Assembly (NCBI GenBank): GCA_937889395.1
Contig: CALAOW010000115.1
Coordinates: forward strand, 1-46,291
Direction of reading: 5' to 3'
Source of the DNA: an uncultured Pseudomonadota bacterium
GTDB taxonomy: Bacteria; Desulfobacterota; Binatia; Binatales; Binataceae
DNA: 46,291 bases
This document shows, one piece after another, positions 1-7,747 of this stretch. The notes below the pieces were generated by a model. That model made no database searches and had not been told where the DNA came from. It saw only the letters and a list, made by a program, of their open reading frames with translations. The translations under genes and the position numbers were made by a program. Numbering within the stretch: position 1 is the first letter of the stretch; the number at the start of each line of letters is the position of its first letter.

Positions 1-208
1 ACGCCGCTCCAGCGCGCCGAAGTCCCGCCGCACACCTGCTGGATTACCCATGCCACCAGGCTATCATATGTATCTATATTATGCAAGAGTCAATAGCTGG
101 CAGAAATTGCAATTCCCGGTAATTCCAGCAATTATAATTGTCGGCTATGTTTAGGGTTGGGAGCTAAGCAAAACATCGGGGACCTAGGGGACCCAAAGGA
201 GCACTTAC
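1..208. promoter_or_regulatory. AT-rich non-coding leader with two short palindromes
   Basis: No gene is seen in these 208 bases. Bases 1-60 are GC-rich like the rest of the chromosome, while about 61-160 is much richer in A and T. Two perfect palindromes lie in the AT-rich part: AATTGCAATT at 105-114 and CAATTATAATTG at 129-140. The second contains a TATAAT hexamer (133-138) that could be a -10 box for the gene at 209, but no -35 box at good spacing stands out. Promoter or operator function is inference. Confidence 0.35.
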
Positions 209-460
209 TTGGAGATCGATAGAATCGTTGCAGACCTGAAGAAGGAAAGGGACCGGCTTATCAGTGCGATCACGGCTTTGGTGGGAGCGGGATCGACGGC
301 TACCGGCAGGAGAGGCCGGATCGCGGCTTCTAAGCCGGGCGCCACGAAAACAAAGAGACGCGGCGGTATCACCAAAGAGGGCAGAAAGCGGCTGTCGGAG
401 CTTATGAAGAAGCGGTGGGCCGAGCGCAGAAAGAAAGGACTGATGAAACTTAGTAAATAG
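209..460 (+). CDS. small basic protein of unknown function (83 aa)
   Basis: The start is TTG at 209, supported by an AAAGGA ribosome-binding site at 195-200. The N-terminal third (MEIDRIVADLKKERDRLISA) looks like an amphipathic helix or short coiled coil. The middle is Gly/Ala/Thr-rich, and the C-terminal third is very basic with a GRKRLSELMKKRWAERRKK stretch. Tails of this kind (EGRKR...KKRWA) occur in small, probably nucleic-acid-binding proteins of soil bacteria, so DNA binding is a reasonable guess. No catalytic motif is visible. It is preceded by an AT-rich region and stands alone. An anti-sense frame also covers this interval, but the RBS and amino-acid composition favour the plus-strand reading. 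Confidence 0.6.
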   Translation: MEIDRIVADLKKERDRLISAITALVGAGSTATGRRGRIAASKPGATKTKRRGGITKEGRKRLSELMKKRWAERRKKGLMKLSK

Positions 461-532
461 CGGTACGGATGGATCGCCACCCGTCTCGAGTGTGCGGTTG
501 ATTCGCGACCGTCGCGTCCGCACAATCTTCAG

Positions 533-1213
533 ATGGCGAATTCAGTACAGCACGCGTTCGATCTTGCGGCGCAGGACTACGACCGCACGCGGCGCCGGCT
601 GGTGCCGGGGTTCGACGACTTCTATCGCGCAGCGATCGATTTGATACGATTTTCGCACGATAGCCGGCTCAAGGTTCTCGATCTCGGCGCCGGCACGGGC
701 CTGATGGCGGCGTTCATCGCGTACAGTTTCCCGCAGGCGCGAATCACGATGGTGGACATCTCGAGTGAGATGCTCGAGCGGGCGCGTGCGCGCTTCGAAT
801 TGGGCGGCGAGCGCTTCCGCTTCGAGGTCTCCGACTACGGCGTTGACCCGATCCAGGAAAAATACGACGCGGTGGTTTCGGCGCTCTCGATTCATCACCT
901 GAGCGACGGCCAAAAGCGCTCGTTGTTCGATCGAATCCACGGCGCGCTCAACGACGGCGGTGTCTTCGTCAACGCTGAGCAGTTTCGCGGCGCGACCCCG
1001 GAGCGGGACCGGTTTCATCACGAGCGATGGATCACGCGGGTGCGCGAATTGGGGATGGACGATCGCGACCTGGCGGCGGCGCTCGACCGAATGAAGTTCG
1101 ATCGCGCGGCGACGCTCGAGGATCAGCTCGAATGGATGCGCGAGGCGGGGTTCCGCGATATCGATTGCGCGTACAAGAATCTGATCTTCGCCGTTTACTG
1201 CGGCATCAAGTAG
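533..1213 (+). CDS. class I SAM-dependent methyltransferase
   Basis: This 226-aa protein has the Rossmann-type methyltransferase fold. Motif I is KVLDLGAGTGLMAAF at about residues 48-62. An acidic residue follows at the end of strand 2 (ITMVDISSEMLERAR), then YDAVVSALSIHHL as motif II/III and a GGVFVNAEQF strand. It should transfer a methyl group from SAM to an unidentified small molecule; the sequence is closest in character to the generic Methyltransf_25/UbiE-like group. The start is ATG at 533 (MANSVQHAFDLAAQDYDRTR), and the YDRTRRRLVPGF pattern is typical for the N-terminus of this group. It lies 72 bases after the small basic gene and 129 before the LLM oxidoreductase, so co-transcription is uncertain. 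The substrate cannot be named. Confidence 0.85.
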   Translation: MANSVQHAFDLAAQDYDRTRRRLVPGFDDFYRAAIDLIRFSHDSRLKVLDLGAGTGLMAAFIAYSFPQARITMVDISSEMLERARARFELGGERFRFEVSDYGVDPIQEKYDAVVSALSIHHLSDGQKRSLFDRIHGALNDGGVFVNAEQFRGATPERDRFHHERWITRVRELGMDDRDLAAALDRMKFDRAATLEDQLEWMREAGFRDIDCAYKNLIFAVYCGIK

Positions 1214-1342
1214 CGAAGAGCGGCGTCCGTCAGTGTTCGGCGGAAGATTCCGCGGCGCCCGATTCTGCTTCCGCGTTCCGATGGTACAAATGGAAGAAAA
1301 GGATTCGCGATCTCGTGTAGTTGTAAGTCAGGAGGAAATTTA

Positions 1343-2344
1343 ATGGCGCGCAAGCTGTCAATCGGCGTCAATTGGCAGGGCAAGCTCGACTTCAAGGCGG
1401 CGATCGAACGCGCAAAAATCGCGGACGCCGCAGGAATCCATTCGATCTGGGTGGCCGAAGCGTGGGGCCGCGACGCCTTCACGCTGCTCACGCTGCTCGC
1501 CGAGCACACCAGTAAGGTCCAGCTTGCGACCTCGGTCGTGAATATCTACTCGCGCACGCCGGCCGCGCTCGCGCAGCATTTCGGCACTCTGGACGAGTTG
1601 AGCAACGGCCGCATGATCATCGGGCTGGGCACCAGCGGTCCGCAGGTGATCGAACATTTTCACGGTGTTCCGTTCAATCCGCCGCTGACGCGGATGAAGG
1701 AGTACGTGGAAATCATCAACATGATAATGGCGCGGACGCCGCTGAACTACGAAGGCAGGCTGTTCAAGCTGCATCGCGGCTTCACGATGCGCTTCGAGAC
1801 CCCGCGCAAGCATATTCCAATCTGGATCGCCTCGCTCAACAAAAAGAGCGTCGAGTTCACCGCGATGAAAGCCGACGGATGGCTGCCGGTGATGATCCCG
1901 ATTAACTCGCTCAAGAAGACGATCGCGGATTTCCGCGCGATTGCGACGGCCGCCGGCCGCGAGCCGCGCGCGGTCGCCGTCAAAGCGCCCGGACAGGTGA
2001 CGGTGACGGCCAACGTCGATCGCGCGGTTGCCGGACATGCAGCCAACGTCGCCTTCTACGCCGCGCGAATGGGCACCTTCTATTCCGAGCAGCTCACCCG
2101 CTTTGGCTTCGGCGACGAGGTGCAGAAGGTCAAACAGGCGTGGGCTGCGGGCGGCTCCAAGGCGGGCACTGCGGCGCTATCGCCCAAGCTGCTGGGCGAG
2201 TTGGGTTATATCGGCACAGTCGAAGGCGCGATCGAGCGGCTCAAGGCGCAGGACGAAGCCGGCGTCGATCTGCATCCGGTGGAGATCGACGCGGGCGGCA
2301 AGCCGGGCGAGTTCGAGAAGACCGTTGCGCGGTTGCTCGGGTGA
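1343..2344 (+). CDS. LLM-class flavin-dependent oxidoreductase (F420/FMN type)
   Basis: The 333-aa protein is a luciferase-like TIM-barrel monooxygenase/dehydrogenase. The signs are the N-terminal strand SIGVNWQGK, the DAAGIHSIWVAEAWGRDAF segment, VQLATSVVNIYSRTP, the LDELSNGRMIIGLGTSG stretch and PIWIASLNKKSVEFTA. Members use F420 or FMN to oxidise or reduce small organic substrates. The start ATG at 1343 has a strong AGGAGG ribosome-binding site about 7 bases upstream. The N-terminal pattern is more like the F420-dependent branch (5,10-methylene-H4MPT reductase-like) than bacterial luciferase, but cofactor and substrate are inference. No F420 biosynthesis gene is in the window. It could be read alone or with the DUF2141 and quinone oxidoreductase genes downstream, though a hairpin with a U-tract stands between. 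Confidence 0.88.
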   Translation: MARKLSIGVNWQGKLDFKAAIERAKIADAAGIHSIWVAEAWGRDAFTLLTLLAEHTSKVQLATSVVNIYSRTPAALAQHFGTLDELSNGRMIIGLGTSGPQVIEHFHGVPFNPPLTRMKEYVEIINMIMARTPLNYEGRLFKLHRGFTMRFETPRKHIPIWIASLNKKSVEFTAMKADGWLPVMIPINSLKKTIADFRAIATAAGREPRAVAVKAPGQVTVTANVDRAVAGHAANVAFYAARMGTFYSEQLTRFGFGDEVQKVKQAWAAGGSKAGTAALSPKLLGELGYIGTVEGAIERLKAQDEAGVDLHPVEIDAGGKPGEFEKTVARLLG

Positions 2345-2474
2345 TCGTGCAGACGGAATTTGCCGAATCCCCGGCAAAGGCGCTATATCGAGGCTGGATG
2401 TCGCGTCGCAATCAAGCGGCGCTCCGATCGTACACTCGACGCGGCGTTTCGTAATTTGTGGGGATTGAACGCGT

Positions 2475-2505
2475 GAGAGGGTCCCCGTGGACTCTCTTCG
2501 TTTTT
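2475..2505 (+). terminator. hairpin plus U-tract directly before the DUF2141 gene
   Basis: GAGAGGGTCC (2475-2484) can pair with GGACTCTCTT (2489-2498) around a CCGT loop. This gives about nine to ten base pairs including two G-U pairs. A T-rich run follows, ending in five T's (2501-2505). This has the form of an intrinsic terminator, but it ends only 14 bases before the DUF2141 start, so it would act on the leader of that gene as an attenuator or processing site. Function is inference. Confidence 0.45.
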
Positions 2506-2519
2506 GGAGAAGCAGTTCA

Positions 2520-2978
2520 ATGAGAATCAGAATCCGGCCGGTCGCATTCGCACTGCTGCTCATAGCGGCCGCGTCCCCGGCGCGCGCCGGCGACGCGGCG
2601 AAAGCGGACGGCATCAAGGTCGAAGTGACCGGCTTTAGAAACGACAAGGGGCAACTGGGATGCTCGCTGTGGCCCGGTCCCGAGGGATTTCCGCGCGACG
2701 ACTCTCATATACTGGGTCACATCTGGGCAAAGATTCAGGGCAATCGCGGCGAGTGCGTCTTCGGCGGAGTCCCGGCCGGCGACTATGCCGTCACCCTTTT
2801 TCACGACGAGAACGGCAACGGCAAATTCGATTCGAATTTCATCGGCTACCCGCTCGAGGGCTATGGATTCTCAAACAACGCCAAGGCCCAGTTCAAAGCG
2901 CCGTCATTCGACGAGACGAAATTTCACTATGACGGCGCCGGCACGAAGCAGATTTCGGTCAAAATGATTTACAGATGA
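2520..2978 (+). CDS. secreted DUF2141 domain protein
   Basis: The preferred start is ATG at 2520, with GGAGAAG at 2506-2512 as ribosome-binding site. The frame is also open to a GTG at 2487, but that lies inside a leader hairpin. The 152-aa product begins with a Sec signal peptide (MRIRIRPVAFALLLIAAASPARA, cut after ARA). The mature part carries the DUF2141 pattern: KVEVTGFRNDKGQLGCSLW near the start, then VPAGDYAVTLFHDENGNGKFD, a Ca-binding-like DENGNGKFD loop, and a GYPLEGYGFSNNA stretch. It is thus a small exported beta-sandwich protein. The biochemical role of the family is unknown. It overlaps the quinone oxidoreductase start by four bases (ATGA), so the two are translationally linked. 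Confidence 0.85.
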   Translation: MRIRIRPVAFALLLIAAASPARAGDAAKADGIKVEVTGFRNDKGQLGCSLWPGPEGFPRDDSHILGHIWAKIQGNRGECVFGGVPAGDYAVTLFHDENGNGKFDSNFIGYPLEGYGFSNNAKAQFKAPSFDETKFHYDGAGTKQISVKMIYR

Positions 2979-3958
2979 TGAAGGCAGTAATCGTTGAAAA
3001 ATCCGGCGATGAAAATGCGCTCAAAATCGGCGAAGTTGCCGAGCCTGCGCTCAAGCCCGACGAAATACTGATTCGCGTCCGAGCCGCCGGGGTCAATCGC
3101 GCGGACATTCTTCAGCGCCAGGGATTCTACCCGCCCCCGCCGGGCGCGTCGGAAATCATCGGCCTGGAATGTGCCGGCGAAGTTGCCGCGGTCGGCGCTG
3201 CCGCCATCGGATGGAAAACAGGCGATCGCGCGATGGCATTGCTGCCGGGCGGCGGCTACGCCGAGAAAGCTGCGGTGCATTGCGGATCCGCGATGAAGAT
3301 TCCCGCGCCGCTGAGTTTCGAGGAAGCTGCCGGAATCCCCGAGGTCTTTCTGACCGCGTTCCTGAACTTTTTTATGCTCGCCGGGATCAAGCGCGGCGAG
3401 ACCGCTTTGATTCACGGTGGCGGCAGCGGCGTCGGCACCGCATCGATTCTATTGCTCAAGGAAGCGGGCGTGCGCGTGATCGTAACTGCGGGCGCGGATG
3501 AGAAATGCGAGCAATGCCTCAACTTGGGCGCCGACGTCGCGATCAACTACAAGCGCGGGCCTTTCGCGCCGGCCGTGAAGGCCGCGACCGACGGGCGCGG
3601 CGTGGATGTGATTCTAGACAGCATCGGCGGCGCCTACCTGCCCGGAAATATCGAGTCGCTTGCCAACGGCGGGCGGCTGGTCCTGATAGGCTTGATGAAC
3701 GGGACGCGCGCCGAGCTCGATCTGGCCGCCGTTTTGCGCCGTCATCTGAAAATCTTCGGCTCGACTCTGCGCACACGCCCAGCCGCCGAGAAAGCGCAGA
3801 TCGTCGCGGCGTTCCTCGGGCAATTTGGCGCGGCTCTCGAAGCCGGCCGGTTGCGTCCGCCAATTTACAAGGTGATCCCGGCCGCGGACGCGCCGGCGGC
3901 GCATCGCATGATGCAAGCGAGCGAGCACTTCGGGAAAATCATTCTCAAGTTCGACTGA
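2975..3958 (+). CDS. NAD(P)H:quinone oxidoreductase, zeta-crystallin/PIG3 type
   Basis: This 327-aa zinc-independent medium-chain dehydrogenase/reductase should reduce quinones or enals with NADPH in the cytoplasm. The GroES-like N-terminal half shows RVRAAGVNRADILQRQGFYP and a GLECAGEVAAVG turn. The Rossmann half has the glycine motif ALIHGGGSGVGTASILL at about residues 143-160, then VIVTAGADEKCEQC and GVDVILDSIGGAYL. The structural and catalytic zinc cysteines of alcohol dehydrogenases are missing, as expected for this family. PPPPGASEIIG is typical of the PIG3 branch. The start is the ATG at 2975, overlapping the DUF2141 stop by ATGA; a second ATG follows at once. The pairing with a secreted DUF2141 protein has no obvious metabolic meaning. 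Confidence 0.9.
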   Translation: MMKAVIVEKSGDENALKIGEVAEPALKPDEILIRVRAAGVNRADILQRQGFYPPPPGASEIIGLECAGEVAAVGAAAIGWKTGDRAMALLPGGGYAEKAAVHCGSAMKIPAPLSFEEAAGIPEVFLTAFLNFFMLAGIKRGETALIHGGGSGVGTASILLLKEAGVRVIVTAGADEKCEQCLNLGADVAINYKRGPFAPAVKAATDGRGVDVILDSIGGAYLPGNIESLANGGRLVLIGLMNGTRAELDLAAVLRRHLKIFGSTLRTRPAAEKAQIVAAFLGQFGAALEAGRLRPPIYKVIPAADAPAAHRMMQASEHFGKIILKFD

Positions 3959-3961
3959 TCC

Positions 3962-4010
3962 CGGCGCTCGCAATTCAGGGCGGTCGGTTTCCTGACCTGC
4001 TCGAGCGCCG
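3962..4010. repeat. 9-bp inverted repeat downstream of the quinone oxidoreductase
   Basis: CGGCGCTCG (3962-3970) and CGAGCGCCG (4002-4010) are perfect inverted copies about 31 bases apart. The loop holds a smaller GGTC...GACC pairing. The structure begins just after the stop at 3958 and may act as a transcription stop or mRNA-protecting stem, but no U-tract follows. Confidence 0.3.
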
Positions 4011-4083
4011 CGGGGAGTGGCGCAATTCGCGAAACTGATGGGTGTTCGCGGGCGCCTTCTGGTAGGATTCGGGGCGAAATAGC

Positions 4084-5010
4084 GTGAACCCCAAACCGAT
4101 CAAACCCAACGCGCTCAAACCGGGCGATACAGTTGCGGTCGTCGCGCCCGCCGCGGCGATCGAACGGGAGCATCTCAAGCGTGGCGTCAACGTGCTCGCC
4201 TCGATGGGTTTTCGGGTCAAAGTTTCGCAGCGCGTGCTGGCGCGTTCGGGGATATTGGCCGGCGACGATCGCGAGCGGGCGAGCGAGCTTCAAGAATACT
4301 TTGCCGACCCCGAGGTCAAGGCGATCTTTTCCGCGCGCGGCGGTTACGGATGCGGGCGGCTACTGCCGCTGCTCGACTTCAAAGCGATGGCCCGCACGCC
4401 CAAGATCTTCGTCGGCTTCTCGGACGCAACCTTTATCCTCAACGCGCTGGTCGATTTCGCCGGGATGGTATCGTTTCACGGGCCGATGGTCGCGATGGAT
4501 TTTGCGCGAGGCCTGAGCCCGCGCGCGTTCGAGCATATGAAAGACCTGCTCGGCGGCAAACTCGACGGCTTCGAGCTCGAGGCGCGCGAGACGATGCATC
4601 CCGGGTGCGCACAGGGCGAGGTTATCGGCGGCTGTCTGTCGGTGCTGGTCGCGATGATAGGCACACCGTATGAGCCGCGCTTCGACGGCCGAATCCTGTT
4701 CCTCGAAGACACGGGTGAGAAAGCCTATCGAATCGACAGGATGCTCGTGCAGTTGCGCCAAACCGGCGCGCTCGGCCGAGTGGCGGGAATTGTTTTCGGC
4801 GCGATTCGCGCGATCGACGGAAACGAGCAGGAGACGCGGCTGATCGCGCGCTTCGCCGCCGAGCAGACCGCCGGGCTGGGATGCCCGGTGCTGTACGGCG
4901 TCGAGGCCGGGCATGGCACCGAGAATTTTACGATTCCGTTCGGCATGGTGGCGCGAATCGATTCCGCCGCGCGCCGAATCATCTTCACTGAGCCGGCCGT
5001 GACGCGGTAA
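4084..5010 (+). CDS. ldcA: muramoyltetrapeptide LD-carboxypeptidase (family S66)
   Basis: LdcA is a cytoplasmic serine peptidase that removes the terminal D-alanine from recovered murein tetrapeptides, giving the tripeptide that Mpl can reuse. The 308-aa length fits. The S66 nucleophile sits in FVGFSDAT (Ser113). The glutamate and histidine of the triad are seen as ILFLEDTGEK (Glu208) and VEAGHGTENFTIPFG (His277). Other family marks are LKPGDTVAVVAPA at the N-terminus, FSARGGYGCGRLLP and SFHGPM. No signal peptide is present, which agrees with recycling in the cytoplasm. The start is GTG at 4084. A serine beta-lactamase-fold gene and mpl follow on the same strand, supporting the recycling role. 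Confidence 0.93.
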   Translation: MNPKPIKPNALKPGDTVAVVAPAAAIEREHLKRGVNVLASMGFRVKVSQRVLARSGILAGDDRERASELQEYFADPEVKAIFSARGGYGCGRLLPLLDFKAMARTPKIFVGFSDATFILNALVDFAGMVSFHGPMVAMDFARGLSPRAFEHMKDLLGGKLDGFELEARETMHPGCAQGEVIGGCLSVLVAMIGTPYEPRFDGRILFLEDTGEKAYRIDRMLVQLRQTGALGRVAGIVFGAIRAIDGNEQETRLIARFAAEQTAGLGCPVLYGVEAGHGTENFTIPFGMVARIDSAARRIIFTEPAVTR

Positions 5011-5038
5011 CGGGCCAAGTTTTCCGGAGGATTAAGCG

Positions 5039-6169
5039 TTGGGATGGAGTGAGGTCGAGCAGGCATTCAACGACGCGGTCGAGGAGCGGGTGATTCCCGG
5101 CGCGACGGTCGTCGTGCGGCGCGGTGCGGAGGTCGCGTTCGAGGGCGCATTCGGATTCAGATCGATCGAGCCGAGCCGCTCGCCGGCCAAAATAGAAACC
5201 GTCTATGACCTGTCGTCACTCACCAAGGCGCTGGCGACGACGGTCGCGGTGATGATCCTGGCGCGCGACGGCAAGTTTCGCCTCGACGATCGAGTGACGC
5301 GCTTCTTTCCGAACTTTGGCGTGCACGGCAAGACCACCGTCACGTTTCGCCATCTGCTGGCGCATTGCTCGGGCCTGGCGGCGTGGCGGCCGTTCTACCA
5401 GCGGATCGCGGATATCGAAAAAAGCGGGCGGGTCAACTTCATGGCGAGTCACGGCGCCAAGGAGTTCGCTTACGAGGAGATTCATCGCGAAAAACCCGAG
5501 GCCGCGCCCGCGACCAAAACTATCTACTCGGATCTCGGTTTCATCTTGCTGGGTGAGACGATCGAAAAGGTCGCCAGCGTCGCGCTCAACCGATTCTGCC
5601 GCGAGAAAATCTTCCGCCCGCTGGGCCTGCGCGCGACCGACTATATAGACATTTCACTGATCCGCTCGCGACGGCTGGAGCCGGTCGCCGACATGTTCGC
5701 GCCGACCGAAATCTGCCCTTCGCGCAAGCGGCTGCTGGTCGGCGAAGTTGACGACGAGAACGCGTTCGCGATGGGTGGAGTGGCGGGTCATGCCGGACTG
5801 TTCGCGCCGGTGCGCGAGGTCGATCGCCTCGCGCGCGAGCTGATCGCGTGTTACGCCGGACGCTCGGATTTCGTGCCGCAAAAAATAATTCGTGAATTCT
5901 GGACGCGCGACACGACCGTGCCCGGCTCGACGTGGGCGCTTGGATGGGACACGCCGGCGGCGGAGCATTCCAGCTCGGGGCATCGATTCTCGCCGGCGGC
6001 AGTGGGCCATCTCGGCTTCACCGGCACCTCGATATGGATCGAGCCGGAGAGCGAGGTCGCGATCTCGATGCTGAGCAACCGCGTTCATCCGCGGCGCGAC
6101 AATCAAAAGATTCGCGAGTTCCGCCCGAAGATTTACGATTTGATCATGGATGCGCTCGACGGTGGCTGA
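5039..6169 (+). CDS. serine beta-lactamase-fold hydrolase (class C / PBP-like)
   Basis: The 376-aa protein belongs to the beta-lactamase/transpeptidase-like superfamily. The nucleophile motif SxxK is SLTK (Ser60, Lys63) in VYDLSSLTKALATT. The second motif is YSD in TIYSDLGFILLGE, and the third is HLGFTGTS near residue 322. MGGVAGHAGLFAPV is a typical glycine-rich segment. The start is TTG at 5039 with a CCGGAGG ribosome-binding site at 5024-5030. No clear signal peptide is present, so it may be cytoplasmic, unlike a true resistance enzyme. It lies between ldcA and mpl and overlaps mpl by 20 bases, so a role on recycled muropeptides (amidase, esterase or peptidase) is the best guess. Lipolytic esterases of the same fold are the alternative. 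Confidence 0.85.
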   Translation: MGWSEVEQAFNDAVEERVIPGATVVVRRGAEVAFEGAFGFRSIEPSRSPAKIETVYDLSSLTKALATTVAVMILARDGKFRLDDRVTRFFPNFGVHGKTTVTFRHLLAHCSGLAAWRPFYQRIADIEKSGRVNFMASHGAKEFAYEEIHREKPEAAPATKTIYSDLGFILLGETIEKVASVALNRFCREKIFRPLGLRATDYIDISLIRSRRLEPVADMFAPTEICPSRKRLLVGEVDDENAFAMGGVAGHAGLFAPVREVDRLARELIACYAGRSDFVPQKIIREFWTRDTTVPGSTWALGWDTPAAEHSSSGHRFSPAAVGHLGFTGTSIWIEPESEVAISMLSNRVHPRRDNQKIREFRPKIYDLIMDALDGG

Positions 6170-7628
6170 TTCCGGCAGCACCGCGCGCCTCGCGCGCATC
6201 CCGGCGTCCGCCAAACGCGTGCATCTGATCGGAGTCGGCGGCACCGCGATGGCCGCTCTGGCCGGGATGCTGGTGGAGCGCGGCTTGTCGGTCACGGGCT
6301 CCGACAATCAGCTCTACGAGCCGACGGCGTCGCTGCTCAGGAACTCGCGGATCGGATTGACGACGGGATTTTCGCCCGCGAACCTGTTGCCCGCGCCCGA
6401 CCTGGTGGTGGTGGGCAATGCGATCGTGGCGAGCAATCCCGAAGCCGTGGCGATCCTCGCTTCCGCGATCCCGTATCTCTCGATGCCTGAAGCGCTGTGG
6501 CATTTTTTTCTGAAGGGCCGGCGCGTGCTGATGGTCGCGGGAACGCACGGCAAGACCACTTCGACCGCGATGATGGCGCACGTGCTCGACGCGGCGGGGC
6601 GCGATCCCTCGATGCTGGTGGGAGGAGTGGCGAGCGATTTCGGATCGAACTACCGGCTTGGCCGGGGCGCCGATTTCGTGATCGAGGGCGACGAGTACGA
6701 CACCGCGTTTTTCGACAAGGGGCCGAAGTTTCTGCACTACCGCGCCAGCGGCGCCATTATCACGGCTGTCGAATTCGATCACGCCGATATTTATCGCGAT
6801 CTCGAGCATGTGAAGTCGAGTTTCCGCGCGCTCGTCGAGCAGATGGATTCGTCGCGTGTGCTCGCGGTATGCGCCGACTTCCCGCACGCGCTCGAGGTCA
6901 GCGCGGCGGCGCGCTCGCGGCGGCTCACGTACGGGCTGCGCGGGGGCGAGTACCGCGCGACGGAGATTACGGTGGGCGCTGACGGCGCGAGATTTTCGGT
7001 GATGCGCGACGGCGACCGAATCCAGAATTCAATCCATCTCCCGATCGGCGGCCGAATGAATGTCGCCAACGCGCTCGGCGTTTACGTGCTGCTGAGCGCG
7101 TTTGGAGTCTCCGGCGACGAGATTGCCGGCGGGTTGCACACCTTCAAGGGCGTGGTGCGCCGGCAGCAGGTGATCGGAGAGGCGGCGGGAGTGAGTGTGG
7201 TCGATGACTTTGCGCATCACCCGACCGCGATCGGCGTCACGCTCGAGGCGATTGCCGAACGGTTCCCCGGCCGGCGGATACTTGCGGCGTTCGAGCCGCG
7301 CTCGAATACGGCGCGGCGCAACGTTTTTCAAAATGCGTTCGCGGCCGCATTCGATCGAGCGTCGCGCGTTTATCTGGGCCCGGTCTATTTCAAGGAAAAC
7401 GATCCGATCGCGCCGGGCGAGCGGTTGGAAACAGGCGCGCTCGCCAGTGCGATCAGTGCGCGTGGAGCGCGCGCGATTGCATGCGCGTCGAACGACGAGA
7501 TCCTCGAGCGGATGCTCGCCGACGCGCGCGCGGGCGACGTCGCGCTGTTCATGTCGAACGGGCCGTTCGATGGATTGAAGGAACGATTCCTGGCGGCGTT
7601 GAAGGCTCGGGGGAGTGGAACGACTTAA
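6150..7628 (+). CDS. mpl: UDP-MurNAc:L-Ala-gamma-D-Glu-meso-DAP ligase
   Basis: Mpl joins the recovered tripeptide to UDP-MurNAc with ATP, so wall peptides re-enter precursor synthesis without MurC, MurD and MurE. The N-terminal Mur domain shows HLIGVGGTAMAALAGML. The P-loop is VAGTHGKTTSTAMM (Gly131-Thr137), followed by DFVIEGDEYDTAFFDKGPKFLHY, a sequence characteristic of Mpl as opposed to MurC, and VVDDFAHHPTAI in the C-terminal domain. The length of 492 aa is close to the family norm. The ATG at 6150 overlaps the upstream hydrolase by 20 bases; a GTG at 6162 is a possible alternative. Together with ldcA upstream it completes the two cytoplasmic steps tetrapeptide to tripeptide to UDP-MurNAc-tripeptide. 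Confidence 0.93.
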   Translation: MRSTVADSGSTARLARIPASAKRVHLIGVGGTAMAALAGMLVERGLSVTGSDNQLYEPTASLLRNSRIGLTTGFSPANLLPAPDLVVVGNAIVASNPEAVAILASAIPYLSMPEALWHFFLKGRRVLMVAGTHGKTTSTAMMAHVLDAAGRDPSMLVGGVASDFGSNYRLGRGADFVIEGDEYDTAFFDKGPKFLHYRASGAIITAVEFDHADIYRDLEHVKSSFRALVEQMDSSRVLAVCADFPHALEVSAAARSRRLTYGLRGGEYRATEITVGADGARFSVMRDGDRIQNSIHLPIGGRMNVANALGVYVLLSAFGVSGDEIAGGLHTFKGVVRRQQVIGEAAGVSVVDDFAHHPTAIGVTLEAIAERFPGRRILAAFEPRSNTARRNVFQNAFAAAFDRASRVYLGPVYFKENDPIAPGERLETGALASAISARGARAIACASNDEILERMLADARAGDVALFMSNGPFDGLKERFLAALKARGSGTT

Positions 7629-7633
7629 TTGAA

Positions 7634-7656
7634 GTGAAACCCGCCGTGGGTTTCAC
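7634..7656. terminator. perfect hairpin between convergent genes
   Basis: GTGAAACCC (7634-7642) pairs perfectly with GGGTTTCAC (7648-7656) around GCCGT, beginning five bases after the mpl stop. A second short stem (GGGC-TTC-GCCC) lies near 7707-7718. Both sit between convergent mpl and the hydroxyacid dehydrogenase. Neither has a good U-tract, so Rho-independent termination is possible but not shown. Confidence 0.45.
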
Positions 7657-7747
7657 ACTTCCCTGGGCAGCGGTGACCCCTGCACCCAATGTTAGGAAGA
7701 GATGCGGGCTTCGCCCTGCTAGAACACGTGGGGCGGAGGCACAAGTA

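Noticed and set aside
24-44. Similarity between GCCGCACACCTGCTGGA near the left end and GCCGCACGCCTGCTGGA near 21985
   Set aside because: One mismatch over 17 bases is expected by chance in 46 kb of GC-rich DNA. No extended repeat follows.
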